Part shown: in pieces, positions 51,290 through 60,669 of the stretch
Numbering within the stretch: position 1 is the first letter of the stretch
Layout of the letters: each line of letters opens with the position of its first letter
NCBI GenBank assembly: GCA_029062005.1
Contig: JAIDQZ010000134.1
Span: 1-64,000 of the forward strand
DNA: 64,000 nt
DNA from: Muribaculaceae bacterium
GTDB lineage: Bacteria > Bacteroidota > Bacteroidia > Bacteroidales > Muribaculaceae
Direction: 5' to 3'
Notes under the pieces: generated by a model
The model's database searches: none
What the model was told of the DNA's origin: nothing
What the model saw: the letters and a program-made list of their open reading frames with translations, nothing else
Position numbers and translations under genes: made by a program

Positions 51290-53326
51290 ATGCATAGACT
51301 AATTACTTCTTTTATTTTAACATTGATTCTCGGTGTCATTCCGGCTATGGCATGGCCCGGAATGCCGATGCCTAAGCTTCACGTCGAGGGACGATGGCTG
51401 ATGGATGAAGACGGCAATCACGTCAATCTCCACGGATTCGGACAGACTTATAGTCCGTGGTTCAATGAACAGGGCAGTAAATGGACCAACTACGACGTGA
51501 GAAAATGTCTTGAATACAATAAGGACATCATTGACGGTGTTTTGGATAGAGCCGGATGGAAGATGACCTATATCCGTATGCATATGGATCCTTACTGGTC
51601 TAACAAGCCGGGTGTGCAGACTACAGGTGAAAATGATATCTCAGCTTTTGATTTTCAGAGATTTGTCAAATATCTCGAAACTGTGTTTATCCCTATGGCT
51701 GAATACGCTGTTGGAAAGGGTCTTTATGTTGTGATGCGTCCACCCGGAGTATGTCCTGAAAAGATCGAGGTTGGAGGTTCTTACCATAGTTATTTGAAAA
51801 CTGTTTGGGGTTATATCTCTACTCAAAAGCGTCTTACCGACAATCCTCACATAATGTTCGAACTTGCCAACGAACCTGTCCAGATCAAAGGCACGGACGG
51901 TCAGTATGGAGCCGGCTCAGATGCCTGCAATCAGGCTCTTACCAGATTCTTTCAGGAAATAGTCGACATCATGCGCGAAAACGGATGCCAAAACATACTT
52001 TGGGTGCCCGGAACGGCCTACCAGTCGCAGTATGCCGGCTTTGCAAAATATCCGGTCAAAGGTGAAAACATCGGATACGCAGTGCATGTCTATCCCGGAT
52101 GGTATGGCAGTGATGCCATTGAGCCGAGCCACGAGCTTGGCGGCAGCTATGGCGGAGGCTACGATTCTTTTGCCGCCGGATGGAAGAATCAGATCGAGCC
52201 TTGTGCTGAAAAAGCCCCGATGCTGGTGACGGAAATGGACTGGCTCCCCTCAAAATATCAGGCTTCCTGGGGAAAGAGCATAACGGGTAAGATGCTCGGA
52301 CAGGGTTTCGGTGCCAACTTCAAGCTGCTTGCCGACCGCACCGGAAATATCGGCTGGATGCTTTTCACCGGACCGGAACTTCTTGCAAGATTTGACGGAA
52401 AGGCAGGACGTCCCGGAGTCTATACCATGTATAATGACCCTGACGGATGTATGTGGTCCACATATCATTGGTTTAATGAATACGCTGGTTGCGAATTGCC
52501 GGAGGTGCAGAGTGTGGATCTTTATTTCTCACCGCGTGGTGTGGAGACATCTGACGAGACTGTAATTCTGACCGGCAGTTCCAAAGGGGCTGCGCTCATA
52601 GCCGATCGTGGTATTGGCGTGGATTTCAACGTCAACGGTGATATCGATGTTAAGATTGCCGATCCTAAAATCCTGAATTGGGACAACAGTTCGTTCAATG
52701 CACTAAAACCGGGTAAGACCACTTGCGAACTCAGTTATACTCTCGACGGAAAACGTGAGTCCAGGACCATGAAGTTTATCTCTACTCCCTTCCCCTTGCT
52801 CAACGGTTATTTTAATCCCAATATCTGGGAGACCGGAACATTCGATGAGGCGAATAAGGAGTTCAGCACTGGAACGTATGGATTCGCCGGATGGAAGTAT
52901 GGCTCCGGTCTTGACCTTTCCGACTATAACTATCTTATCTGCGAGATGGAGACAAACGGAAACAACGGATTGTCGTTGAGACTTTTTGATAATGACAATT
53001 ACTGGGGTGATCCTACCGAACATAACTTCAACGGAAGCAGGAGAATAGTAGTGGATCTGAAGAACATGGTTTCCAACAAGGGTAGGAAGCTTGACCCATC
53101 TCATCTCTATATAATCGGTTTCTGGACAGTAGGAGGCGAGAAGCATCGTATCAAGAATATTTTTGTCTCCAACGACAGAAATGACTCCTCAGTCGGATCG
53201 GTAGATGCTGAGCGTGGCAGCGATGGTCCTGTGTATAATCTTCAGGGCATCCGGGTGGCTTCCTCGATTTCAGAAGTCACTGCTCCGGGCATCTATATAG
53301 TAAACGGCAAAAAAATAAAAAAATAA
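51290..53326 (+). CDS. GH5 endo-glycanase with Ig-like segment, C-terminal beta-sandwich module and T9SS-CTD-like tail
   Basis: MFELANEPVQIKG acid/base region; PMLVTEMDWLPSKY nucleophile region; C-terminal VYNLQGIRVASSISEVTAPGIYIVNGKKIKK. Confidence 0.87.
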   Translation: MHRLITSFILTLILGVIPAMAWPGMPMPKLHVEGRWLMDEDGNHVNLHGFGQTYSPWFNEQGSKWTNYDVRKCLEYNKDIIDGVLDRAGWKMTYIRMHMDPYWSNKPGVQTTGENDISAFDFQRFVKYLETVFIPMAEYAVGKGLYVVMRPPGVCPEKIEVGGSYHSYLKTVWGYISTQKRLTDNPHIMFELANEPVQIKGTDGQYGAGSDACNQALTRFFQEIVDIMRENGCQNILWVPGTAYQSQYAGFAKYPVKGENIGYAVHVYPGWYGSDAIEPSHELGGSYGGGYDSFAAGWKNQIEPCAEKAPMLVTEMDWLPSKYQASWGKSITGKMLGQGFGANFKLLADRTGNIGWMLFTGPELLARFDGKAGRPGVYTMYNDPDGCMWSTYHWFNEYAGCELPEVQSVDLYFSPRGVETSDETVILTGSSKGAALIADRGIGVDFNVNGDIDVKIADPKILNWDNSSFNALKPGKTTCELSYTLDGKRESRTMKFISTPFPLLNGYFNPNIWETGTFDEANKEFSTGTYGFAGWKYGSGLDLSDYNYLICEMETNGNNGLSLRLFDNDNYWGDPTEHNFNGSRRIVVDLKNMVSNKGRKLDPSHLYIIGFWTVGGEKHRIKNIFVSNDRNDSSVGSVDAERGSDGPVYNLQGIRVASSISEVTAPGIYIVNGKKIKK

Positions 53327-53350
53327 AGCCTTGTAATATCACCGATAACC

Positions 53351-53381
53351 TTTTAGGACGCACGATCCGTGCGTCCTAAAA
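53351..53381 (+). promoter_or_regulatory. intercistronic hairpin
   Basis: TTTTAGGACGCACG-ATC-CGTGCGTCCTAAAA, perfect 14-bp stem. Confidence 0.75.
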
Positions 53382-53408
53382 CAAAGAATACAATTACAGA
53401 ATAAAATT

Positions 53409-54857
53409 ATGAACCGAATAAAGCAATTATTACTATCCATTGCCGCAGGCGCATTATCATTAACTATGAGTGCCCAAGATCCCAACTTCCATATCTATCT
53501 CTGCTACGGACAGTCGAATATGGAAGGAAACGCTCTTGTCGAGAACATTGACAAGCAGAATATACCCGAGCGCTTCAAGATGATGCCGGCTGTGGATTAC
53601 AGCAATCCAAAAAGGGTGAAAGGTGAGTGGTATGAGGCTATGCCACCGCTCTGCAGGGAACATACCGGGCTTACGCCTGCCGATTGGTTTGGTCGCACAA
53701 TGGTGGAAAATCTTCCTGAAGAAATAAAAATAGGCGTTATCAATGTCGCTGTCGGTGGAGCTCCAATCGAGGACCTTGACAAAGACCTTGATCCCAAGAC
53801 TCTTGAAAACAAGGATGGCTGGTATAAAAACTACATGAAGGAATATGACAATTCTCCCTACGGTCGTCTGCTCGAATGTGCCAGGAAAGCGCAGCAAGAT
53901 GGTGTCATAAAGGGTATACTCCTTCATCAGGGGGAATCCAACAACTGTCAGGAGTCCTGGTGTGGGAAAGTGAAGAAAGTATATGACGACCTTCTTTCGG
54001 ATCTTGGACTTGAACCAAACTCCGTTCCTCTTCTTGTAGGCGAGACTGTCAGGTCGGAGATGGGAGGATATTGCGGCGGACATAATTCTGTGATCAGCAA
54101 GCTACCCAAGACCATTCCTTCTGCAAAGGTGGTATCTTCAGCAAATCTGGAGCAGAAAGGCGACGGTCTGCATTTCACGGCACACGGCTACCGCGTGCTC
54201 GGTTGCCGATATGCCACGGCGATGCTGGAGACAATGGGAATCACCGATCCAAAAGTGCCTTATTCAGAGGCAATCCCTGAAGTTCCTCATCCAGATCCTA
54301 CAGAAGGAGACTTTGTTTTTGATCTGGATACGTTTAATCCTACTATATGGGAAAAAGGAACGTTTGACACCGGGACCGGTGTCTTCGTAGCGGGCTTGTA
54401 CGGTTTCGGAGGTTGGGAATACAATCCCCCGATCGACCTTTCGGGATACAAATATCTCGTGGCAGAACTCAATGAGCCGGAACAAAACGGTCTTGAATTC
54501 CGGGTTTTTGACACTGCGAGCTATTGGGAAGAACCCTACAGTGCCAAGTTCGGCGGCGGACAGATTGTGATAAGTGAGCTTAACGGAATGATGAAGAATC
54601 TCAAGACCGGCATAGTTCCGCTTAATACTTCAGAGGTGTATAGAGTCGGATTCTGGTGCTACGGTAACTCTCCGATCCACATCAAGCACGTATTCGCCAC
54701 AAATAACAATCCTTATGATAGTGTCGCATCAGTCGATTCTGACTCGACTGAGTGTGGAGTCTACAATCTTCAGGGTATAAAGGTCGGTGATTCCATTTCA
54801 GAAGTTTCCGTGCCCGGTATTTATATTGCAAACGGCATTAAATTCAAGAAACCCTGA
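53409..54857 (+). CDS. SASA/CE6-like carbohydrate esterase with C-terminal beta-sandwich module and T9SS-CTD-like tail
   Basis: FHIYLCYGQSNMEG Ser motif; GILLHQGESN; GDGLHFTAHGYR; terminal VYNLQGIKVGDSISEVSVPGIYIANGIKFKKP. Confidence 0.87.
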   Translation: MNRIKQLLLSIAAGALSLTMSAQDPNFHIYLCYGQSNMEGNALVENIDKQNIPERFKMMPAVDYSNPKRVKGEWYEAMPPLCREHTGLTPADWFGRTMVENLPEEIKIGVINVAVGGAPIEDLDKDLDPKTLENKDGWYKNYMKEYDNSPYGRLLECARKAQQDGVIKGILLHQGESNNCQESWCGKVKKVYDDLLSDLGLEPNSVPLLVGETVRSEMGGYCGGHNSVISKLPKTIPSAKVVSSANLEQKGDGLHFTAHGYRVLGCRYATAMLETMGITDPKVPYSEAIPEVPHPDPTEGDFVFDLDTFNPTIWEKGTFDTGTGVFVAGLYGFGGWEYNPPIDLSGYKYLVAELNEPEQNGLEFRVFDTASYWEEPYSAKFGGGQIVISELNGMMKNLKTGIVPLNTSEVYRVGFWCYGNSPIHIKHVFATNNNPYDSVASVDSDSTECGVYNLQGIKVGDSISEVSVPGIYIANGIKFKKP

Positions 54858-54990
54858 AATTTTTGAGATTGTATACACATTAAGAAATAAAAGATACATT
54901 TTAAGAAGTCCCATTGTCAAAGTTTTCGTAATTTTACACAAAAATCAAAGATATTTTAACAGCTTGAAGTTGTATTGTAAATAATAAATC

Positions 54991-57753
54991 ATGAAAAGGT
55001 TGAAATCTCTGATGCTCGGGGTGGTGCTGATGTCGATGGGTATTAATGCAAATGCCCAGGATCCCGACTTCCATATATATCTGTGTCTGGGACAGTCCAA
55101 CATGGAGGGCAGCGCTCCGATAGAACCCGTAGACCGCGAAAATATTCCGTCACGCTTCAAGGTGATGGCAACCAGCGACTACAGCAATACAAAACGCTCT
55201 ACAGGCGAATGGTATGAGGCTGTGCCTCCATTGCTAAGGGAGAATACTGGTCTGACACTTATGGATTATTTCGGACGTACAATGGTAGACAATCTCCCCG
55301 AAAATATCACAGTCGGAGTAGTTCCTGTGGCTGTCGGAGGATGCAAGATAGAGCATCTGAGCAAAGACTATGATCCGGCTACGGTCACTTCAGAGGCAGA
55401 CTGGTTTCAGGGTTTCATGAAGGCATATGACAATAAACCCTACGACCGGCTTTTGGAATGTGCTAAAAAAGCGCAGAAAGATGGAGTGATCAAGGGAATA
55501 CTGCTTCATCAGGGGGAATCCAACACCGGAGAAAAGGAGTGGCCCGAGAAGGTAAGGAAAGTCTACGACAACCTTCTTGCAGATCTCGGACTTGCACCTA
55601 ATTCCGTTCCCCTTATTGCAGGCGAGGTGGTCTCTTCCGAAAAAGGCGGTGTATGTGGAAGCATGAACCCTATAATCAATACGCTGCCGGATTATCTTCC
55701 GGTCGCTCATGTCGTGTCATCAGCCAACCTTCCCCAGCGTGGCGACGGACTTCATTTCACTTCTTATGGATATCGTGAGCTTGGAAGCCGCTATGCAAAG
55801 GAGATGCTTTCATTAATGGGCATTGACGATCCTAAGCTCAACTATTCGGCTGAGGCTAATTTCATACCCTCTTCCTATGAAGTGAAGAGTCCTGACGGAA
55901 ATACTGTGGTGACAGTGTCAGACAACGGAATGACTTTGACCTACAGTATCGCTTATGACGGCAATGTGTTCCTGCTTCCGTCTCCACTTGGGGTGAAAAC
56001 CAATATCGGTGATTTTACATCCGGACTTGATATAACTTCGGTTTCAGGTGTGAAACAGGTGGCGGATTCATATTCACTTGCAAATATCAAGAAAAGCAAG
56101 GTGGACTATGTCGCCAACGAGGAGACTTTCACCGTGTCGCAGGGAGGCGTTCCGGTATTTGACCTTCAGATGCGTGTAAGTGACAATAATGTGGCGTTCC
56201 GCTATAGGTTGTTGCCCATGGGTGAAACTCTTTGCGCCGTAGTGGACAGTGAACTCACCGGATTTGTTTTTCCTGACGGCACCACTACTTTCCTATGTCC
56301 TCAGATGCAGCCAATGACAGGATTTGCAAGGACGGCTCCCAGCTATGAGACTAATTACGACCTTGACGATGTGATGGGTAAGAATGGATGGGGCAACGGC
56401 TACTCTTTCCCGTGCCTTTTCAGGAACGGCGACAACGGATGGACTTTGATTTCAGAGACCGGCATTGCGGGAGACTATTGCGCGTCTCACCTTGCCAATA
56501 AGTCGGGAGGGGAGTATTGCATAGCATATCCGAATAAGAACGAGAACAATGGTTTCGGTTCTACCGGTGCCCAGATTGCACTGCCGGGATTCACTCCATG
56601 GCGTACTGTGACTGTCGGAGCCGATCTTGCCCCCATAGTTGAGACCACTGTGCCCTTTGACCTCGTGGAGCCACTTTATAATCCGTCGAAGGATTACGAT
56701 TACGGCAAGGGAAGCTGGAGCTGGATCATCAAGATGGATCCGAGCTGTAATTTCGAGGAACAGAAGAAATATATCGACTTCTCCGCCGCAATGGGCTGGG
56801 ATACCGTGCTTGTGGATGCCTTGTGGGATACACAGATAGGATATGAGGGCATAGAAAAACTCGCAGCATATGGAAAGGAAAAGGGTGTGGACCTTTATCT
56901 GTGGTATAATTCCAATGGAGCTTGGAACGATGCCCCCCAGGGTCCGCGCGGCATCATGAACGATATTGTGAAGCGCCGCAAGGATATGGCATGGATGCAG
57001 AAAAATGGTATTCGAGGCATAAAGGTTGACTTTTTCGGAGGTGACAAGCAGGAGACCATGAGACTCTACCATGATATTCTTGCCGATGCCAACGATCACG
57101 GAATACTCGTGATTTTCCATGGTTGTACTCTTCCGAGAGGATGGGAAAGGATGTATCCAAACTTCGCAGCTGCAGAGGCGGTGCTTGCAAGCGAGAACCT
57201 TCACTTCTCGCAGGGGATGTGTGATGCGGAGGCAAAAAACGCCTGCATCCATCCTTTTGTGCGCAACACCGTAGGAAGTATGGATTTCGGAGGAAGCACA
57301 CTGAATAAATACTATTCAACAGACAATGCCCGTGGTTCGAAGCGCATGACAAGCGATGTGTTCGCTCTTGCCACTGCGGTATTGTTCCAGAGTCCGGTGC
57401 AGCACTTCGCTATGGCACCCAATAATCTTGAGGATGCTCCGGCATGGGCGGTGGAGTTTATGAAGAATGTGCCGACTACATGGGATGAGGTAAGGTTTAT
57501 CGACGGTTATCCCGGTAAGTATATCGTCATGGCTCGCCGTAGTGGCGATGACTGGTATGTGGCGGGTATAAATGCTCAGGATGATCCCGTCACTGTAGAT
57601 GTTGAACTTCCGTCACTGGCGGTAGGAAAACCGATTTCGATGTATAGCGATGACAAAAACCTTATAGGTTCTGTCCGTACTGTTAAGGCAGACAAGAAAG
57701 GAAAAGTCAGAATGACGATTCCCAAAAACGGAGGTGCAGTCGTCAAATACTGA
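54991..57753 (+). CDS. SASA/CE6-like esterase fused to GH97
   Basis: N-terminal FHIYLCLGQSNMEG...GILLHQGESN...GDGLHFTSYGYR; C-terminal GH97-like (SPDGNTVVTVS...LSYS..., MGWDTVLVDALWD, GIKVDFFGGDKQETM, FHGCTLPRGWERMYPN). Confidence 0.9.
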   Translation: MKRLKSLMLGVVLMSMGINANAQDPDFHIYLCLGQSNMEGSAPIEPVDRENIPSRFKVMATSDYSNTKRSTGEWYEAVPPLLRENTGLTLMDYFGRTMVDNLPENITVGVVPVAVGGCKIEHLSKDYDPATVTSEADWFQGFMKAYDNKPYDRLLECAKKAQKDGVIKGILLHQGESNTGEKEWPEKVRKVYDNLLADLGLAPNSVPLIAGEVVSSEKGGVCGSMNPIINTLPDYLPVAHVVSSANLPQRGDGLHFTSYGYRELGSRYAKEMLSLMGIDDPKLNYSAEANFIPSSYEVKSPDGNTVVTVSDNGMTLTYSIAYDGNVFLLPSPLGVKTNIGDFTSGLDITSVSGVKQVADSYSLANIKKSKVDYVANEETFTVSQGGVPVFDLQMRVSDNNVAFRYRLLPMGETLCAVVDSELTGFVFPDGTTTFLCPQMQPMTGFARTAPSYETNYDLDDVMGKNGWGNGYSFPCLFRNGDNGWTLISETGIAGDYCASHLANKSGGEYCIAYPNKNENNGFGSTGAQIALPGFTPWRTVTVGADLAPIVETTVPFDLVEPLYNPSKDYDYGKGSWSWIIKMDPSCNFEEQKKYIDFSAAMGWDTVLVDALWDTQIGYEGIEKLAAYGKEKGVDLYLWYNSNGAWNDAPQGPRGIMNDIVKRRKDMAWMQKNGIRGIKVDFFGGDKQETMRLYHDILADANDHGILVIFHGCTLPRGWERMYPNFAAAEAVLASENLHFSQGMCDAEAKNACIHPFVRNTVGSMDFGGSTLNKYYSTDNARGSKRMTSDVFALATAVLFQSPVQHFAMAPNNLEDAPAWAVEFMKNVPTTWDEVRFIDGYPGKYIVMARRSGDDWYVAGINAQDDPVTVDVELPSLAVGKPISMYSDDKNLIGSVRTVKADKKGKVRMTIPKNGGAVVKY

Positions 57754-57874
57754 TGATTAAGGATCCACTGATGATTAAGGATCAATAGAAATAACGCATG
57801 ATCTTTCATGACGGATCTGTATGGATCATCACTGATCATGAATAAAAGACAACTAACTAACTCAAAATAACAAA

Positions 57875-59290
57875 ATGGAACCAGTCAATAACGGAAATAA
57901 CCTTGAATCAAAAGGATTCTATAAGGTGTCGATGCTGAAGTGCATTGGCTTTGGTTCGGGCGACCTTGCCCAGAATCTTATCTACCAGACAATCAGCATG
58001 TATCTGCTCTTCTTTTATACCAATGTCTACGGGCTCGATCCTGCGGTTGCTGCGGTGATGTTTCTGATTGTCAGGATTATTGATGTGATTTGGGATCCAT
58101 TGGTAGGAACTTTCGTCGACAAGCATGATCCTAAGTCGGGCAAATACCGCTCTTACCTTATATTAGGAGGTATTCCACTGACAGGTTTTGCCATACTCTG
58201 TTTCTGGAATGGCTTTTCCGGCTCCCTGCTTTATGCATATATCACCTATGTGGGGCTTTCAATGTGCTATACTTTGGTCAATGTGCCTTATGGTGCCTTG
58301 AACGCCTCGCTGACACGTGACACTGCCGAGATCACCAAACTCACTTCCGTCCGTATGTTTATGGCGAATGTAGGAGGGCTTGCTGTCGGAATGGGTATTC
58401 CTATTGTTCTCAAACTGTTTGATCCGTCCGAGACTGAAGACATGTCGACACATGACTCCGCATGGCTTGCCACTATGACCATATATGGACTTATCGGACT
58501 GGCGTTGCTCTTCTTCTGCTTTTTCCAGTGTAAGGAGAAAGTGGTGATGGATAAGTCGGAGACTGAAAACGTTAAGGTGTCTGACCTCTGGATGGAATTT
58601 GTCCACAACCGTCCTCTCCGTATCCTTGCGTTCTTCTTCATCACTGCATTTGCGATGATGGCTATCGGCAATGCCGCCGGTGCCTACTATATCAACTATA
58701 ATATGCACGGCAATGCCGGGGAACTTTCCATTTTCATGGGTCTTGGCTCAATTCCGGCGTTCATCTTCATGCCGTTGATTCCGTCTATCAAGAAGAAAGT
58801 GGGCAAGAGAGGGATGTTCAACATTTTTCTTGTCACTGCCATAGTGGGTATGACGCTTCTTTACATCGTGTCTGTTGTGCCGTTTCTCAAGCATATGTGG
58901 CTTGTCTACATAGCACAGTTTGTCAAGTCGACAGGAGTGATCGTTGCTACCGGATATATGTGGGCGCTCGTCCCGGAGGTTATTTCTTATGGCGAGTACA
59001 CTCACGGTAGGCGTATTTCAGGAATTGTGAACGCTCTTACCGGTATCTTTTACAAAGCGGGCATGGCTCTCGGCGGAGTCGTACCCGGTCTCGTGCTCGC
59101 TTTCGTGGGATTCAACAGCGAGGCTGCCGAACAGACTGTACTTGCACAGCAGGGCATCCTTTGGCTTGTGGCAATCATTCCGGCAATACTTCTGATTCTT
59201 GCAATGTTTATTATCTCCCGTTATGAACTTGATGATCAGCGTATTGATGAAATAAACCGTGAGATAGAGGCACGCCATAACAATGCATAA
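57875..59290 (+). CDS. GPH-family (glycoside-pentoside-hexuronide) cation symporter
   Basis: GFGSGDLAQNLIYQTISMYLLFFYTNVYGL; DVIWDPLVGTFVDKHDPKSGKYRSYL; VNVPYGALNASLTRD. Confidence 0.9.
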   Translation: MEPVNNGNNLESKGFYKVSMLKCIGFGSGDLAQNLIYQTISMYLLFFYTNVYGLDPAVAAVMFLIVRIIDVIWDPLVGTFVDKHDPKSGKYRSYLILGGIPLTGFAILCFWNGFSGSLLYAYITYVGLSMCYTLVNVPYGALNASLTRDTAEITKLTSVRMFMANVGGLAVGMGIPIVLKLFDPSETEDMSTHDSAWLATMTIYGLIGLALLFFCFFQCKEKVVMDKSETENVKVSDLWMEFVHNRPLRILAFFFITAFAMMAIGNAAGAYYINYNMHGNAGELSIFMGLGSIPAFIFMPLIPSIKKKVGKRGMFNIFLVTAIVGMTLLYIVSVVPFLKHMWLVYIAQFVKSTGVIVATGYMWALVPEVISYGEYTHGRRISGIVNALTGIFYKAGMALGGVVPGLVLAFVGFNSEAAEQTVLAQQGILWLVAIIPAILLILAMFIISRYELDDQRIDEINREIEARHNNA

Positions 59291-59343
59291 TCGACTTCTT
59301 TCAAGCTAAAGCAAGCCATAAATGCATAATAATTCCCCCGGTT

Positions 59344-59366
59344 TGGACGCACGCTTCGTGCATCCA
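59344..59366 (+). promoter_or_regulatory. intercistronic hairpin related to 53351-53381
   Basis: TGGACGCACG-CTT-CGTGCATCCA, 10-bp stem with one mismatch. Confidence 0.6.
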
Positions 59367-59392
59367 TCGGCTCCGGCAAATACAATCAATTC

Positions 59393-60529
59393 ATGAAAAA
59401 GCACTTATTACCATATTTCTGCATAACCGTTTTAGTCGCTTCGTGCTCATCCTCGAATGCAGAGCAGATACCAACCGTAAAGGACCATTTTAAAGATGAT
59501 TTCCTGATAGGCGCGGCTTTACCTGTGCGTCATGTCGATGGTATGGATCCGAAGGCAGACTCGATCGTAACCCTGCATTTTAATTCGATTGTGGCTGAAA
59601 ACTGCATGAAAAATGAAAAAATTCAGCCGGAAGAGGGAAAATTCTTCTGGGATGATGCCGATAAGTTTGTGAAGTACGGTGAAGACCGTGATATGGCGAT
59701 AATCGGGCATGCTCTTGTATGGCATTCACAGCTCGCTCCATGGTTCACAAAGGATGCCGTTGGAAACGAAGTAAGTCCGGATGTCCTGAAGCAGCGTATG
59801 AAAGATCATATCTATGCCGTAGTTGGCAGATATAAAGGAAAGATAAAAGGCTGGGATGTTGTCAATGAGGCTATCGTAGATGACGGAAGCTACCGTAACT
59901 CCCCCTTCTACCGCATACTCGGCGAGGATTACATCCCTCTCGCATTCCAATATGCACATGAGGCGGATCCGGATGCTGAACTCTACATCAACGACTTCTC
60001 GATGTTCCTTCCTGAGAAAAGAGAGGCTTACGTGAAGATCGTCAACGATCTCAAGAAACGCGGAATACGTATCGACGGCATAGGTATGCAGAGCCATATA
60101 GGTATGGATTATCCTGAATTTGACGAGTATGAGAAGAGTATCGTCGCTTTCGGCAATACAGGCTGCGACGTTATGATAACGGAACTTGATATGTCTGCTC
60201 TTCCCACAATAGAGAAGGGCGCCGACATAGGCGCAATCTTCCGCATGACTCCCGAAGAACGACGTGAGGCATTGAAGAAATTCAATGTATATCCCGACGG
60301 TCTTCCCGAAGATGTCAGCAAAGAATGGAATGACCGTATGGCTCAGGTATTTGCCCTTTATAAAAAGCATTCCGACAAGATATCACGTGTCACCTGGTGG
60401 GGCACTACTGACGGTATGTCATGGAAAAACGGTTTCCCTATCCCGGGACGTACGGATTATCCCCTGCTCTTCGACCGCGAATACAACATGAAGCCTTTCA
60501 TGCAGAAAATAATTGAGAACTTAGAATAA
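59393..60529 (+). CDS. GH10 endo-xylanase lipoprotein (second copy)
   Basis: Lipobox [49 protein letters not shown]. Confidence 0.94.
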   Translation: MKKHLLPYFCITVLVASCSSSNAEQIPTVKDHFKDDFLIGAALPVRHVDGMDPKADSIVTLHFNSIVAENCMKNEKIQPEEGKFFWDDADKFVKYGEDRDMAIIGHALVWHSQLAPWFTKDAVGNEVSPDVLKQRMKDHIYAVVGRYKGKIKGWDVVNEAIVDDGSYRNSPFYRILGEDYIPLAFQYAHEADPDAELYINDFSMFLPEKREAYVKIVNDLKKRGIRIDGIGMQSHIGMDYPEFDEYEKSIVAFGNTGCDVMITELDMSALPTIEKGADIGAIFRMTPEERREALKKFNVYPDGLPEDVSKEWNDRMAQVFALYKKHSDKISRVTWWGTTDGMSWKNGFPIPGRTDYPLLFDREYNMKPFMQKIIENLE

Positions 60530-60570
60530 TTGAGAATTGAGAATTGAGAATTTAGAATTTAGAATAATTG
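60515..60570. repeat. GAGAATT heptamer array across the 3' end of GH10
   Basis: AATTGAGAACTTAGAATAATTGAGAATTGAGAATTGAGAATTTAGAATTTAGAATAATTG. Confidence 0.85.
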
Positions 60571-60669
60571 TCTAATTTCCCTCCACAACCTCAAAACCTC
60601 AAGACTCCACAACCTCACAACCTCAAAACCCCACAACTCCACAACCAAAAAACTCAAAAACCAAAAAAA
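60571..60669 (+). repeat. G-depleted C/A-rich repetitive leader upstream of GH43
   Basis: CTCCACAACCTCAAAACCTCAAGACTCCACAACCTCACAACC...; a single G before ATG 60670. Confidence 0.88.

Noticed and set aside
56452-57252. 266-aa minus-strand ORF
   Set aside because: Antisense to the GH97 domain; no family signal.
60568-60669. ORF-track N-terminal extension MSNFPPQPQNLKTPQPHNLKTPQLHNQKTQKPKK of GH43
   Set aside because: It is a translation of the C/A-rich repeat leader; the GH43 domain starts right after ATG 60670.
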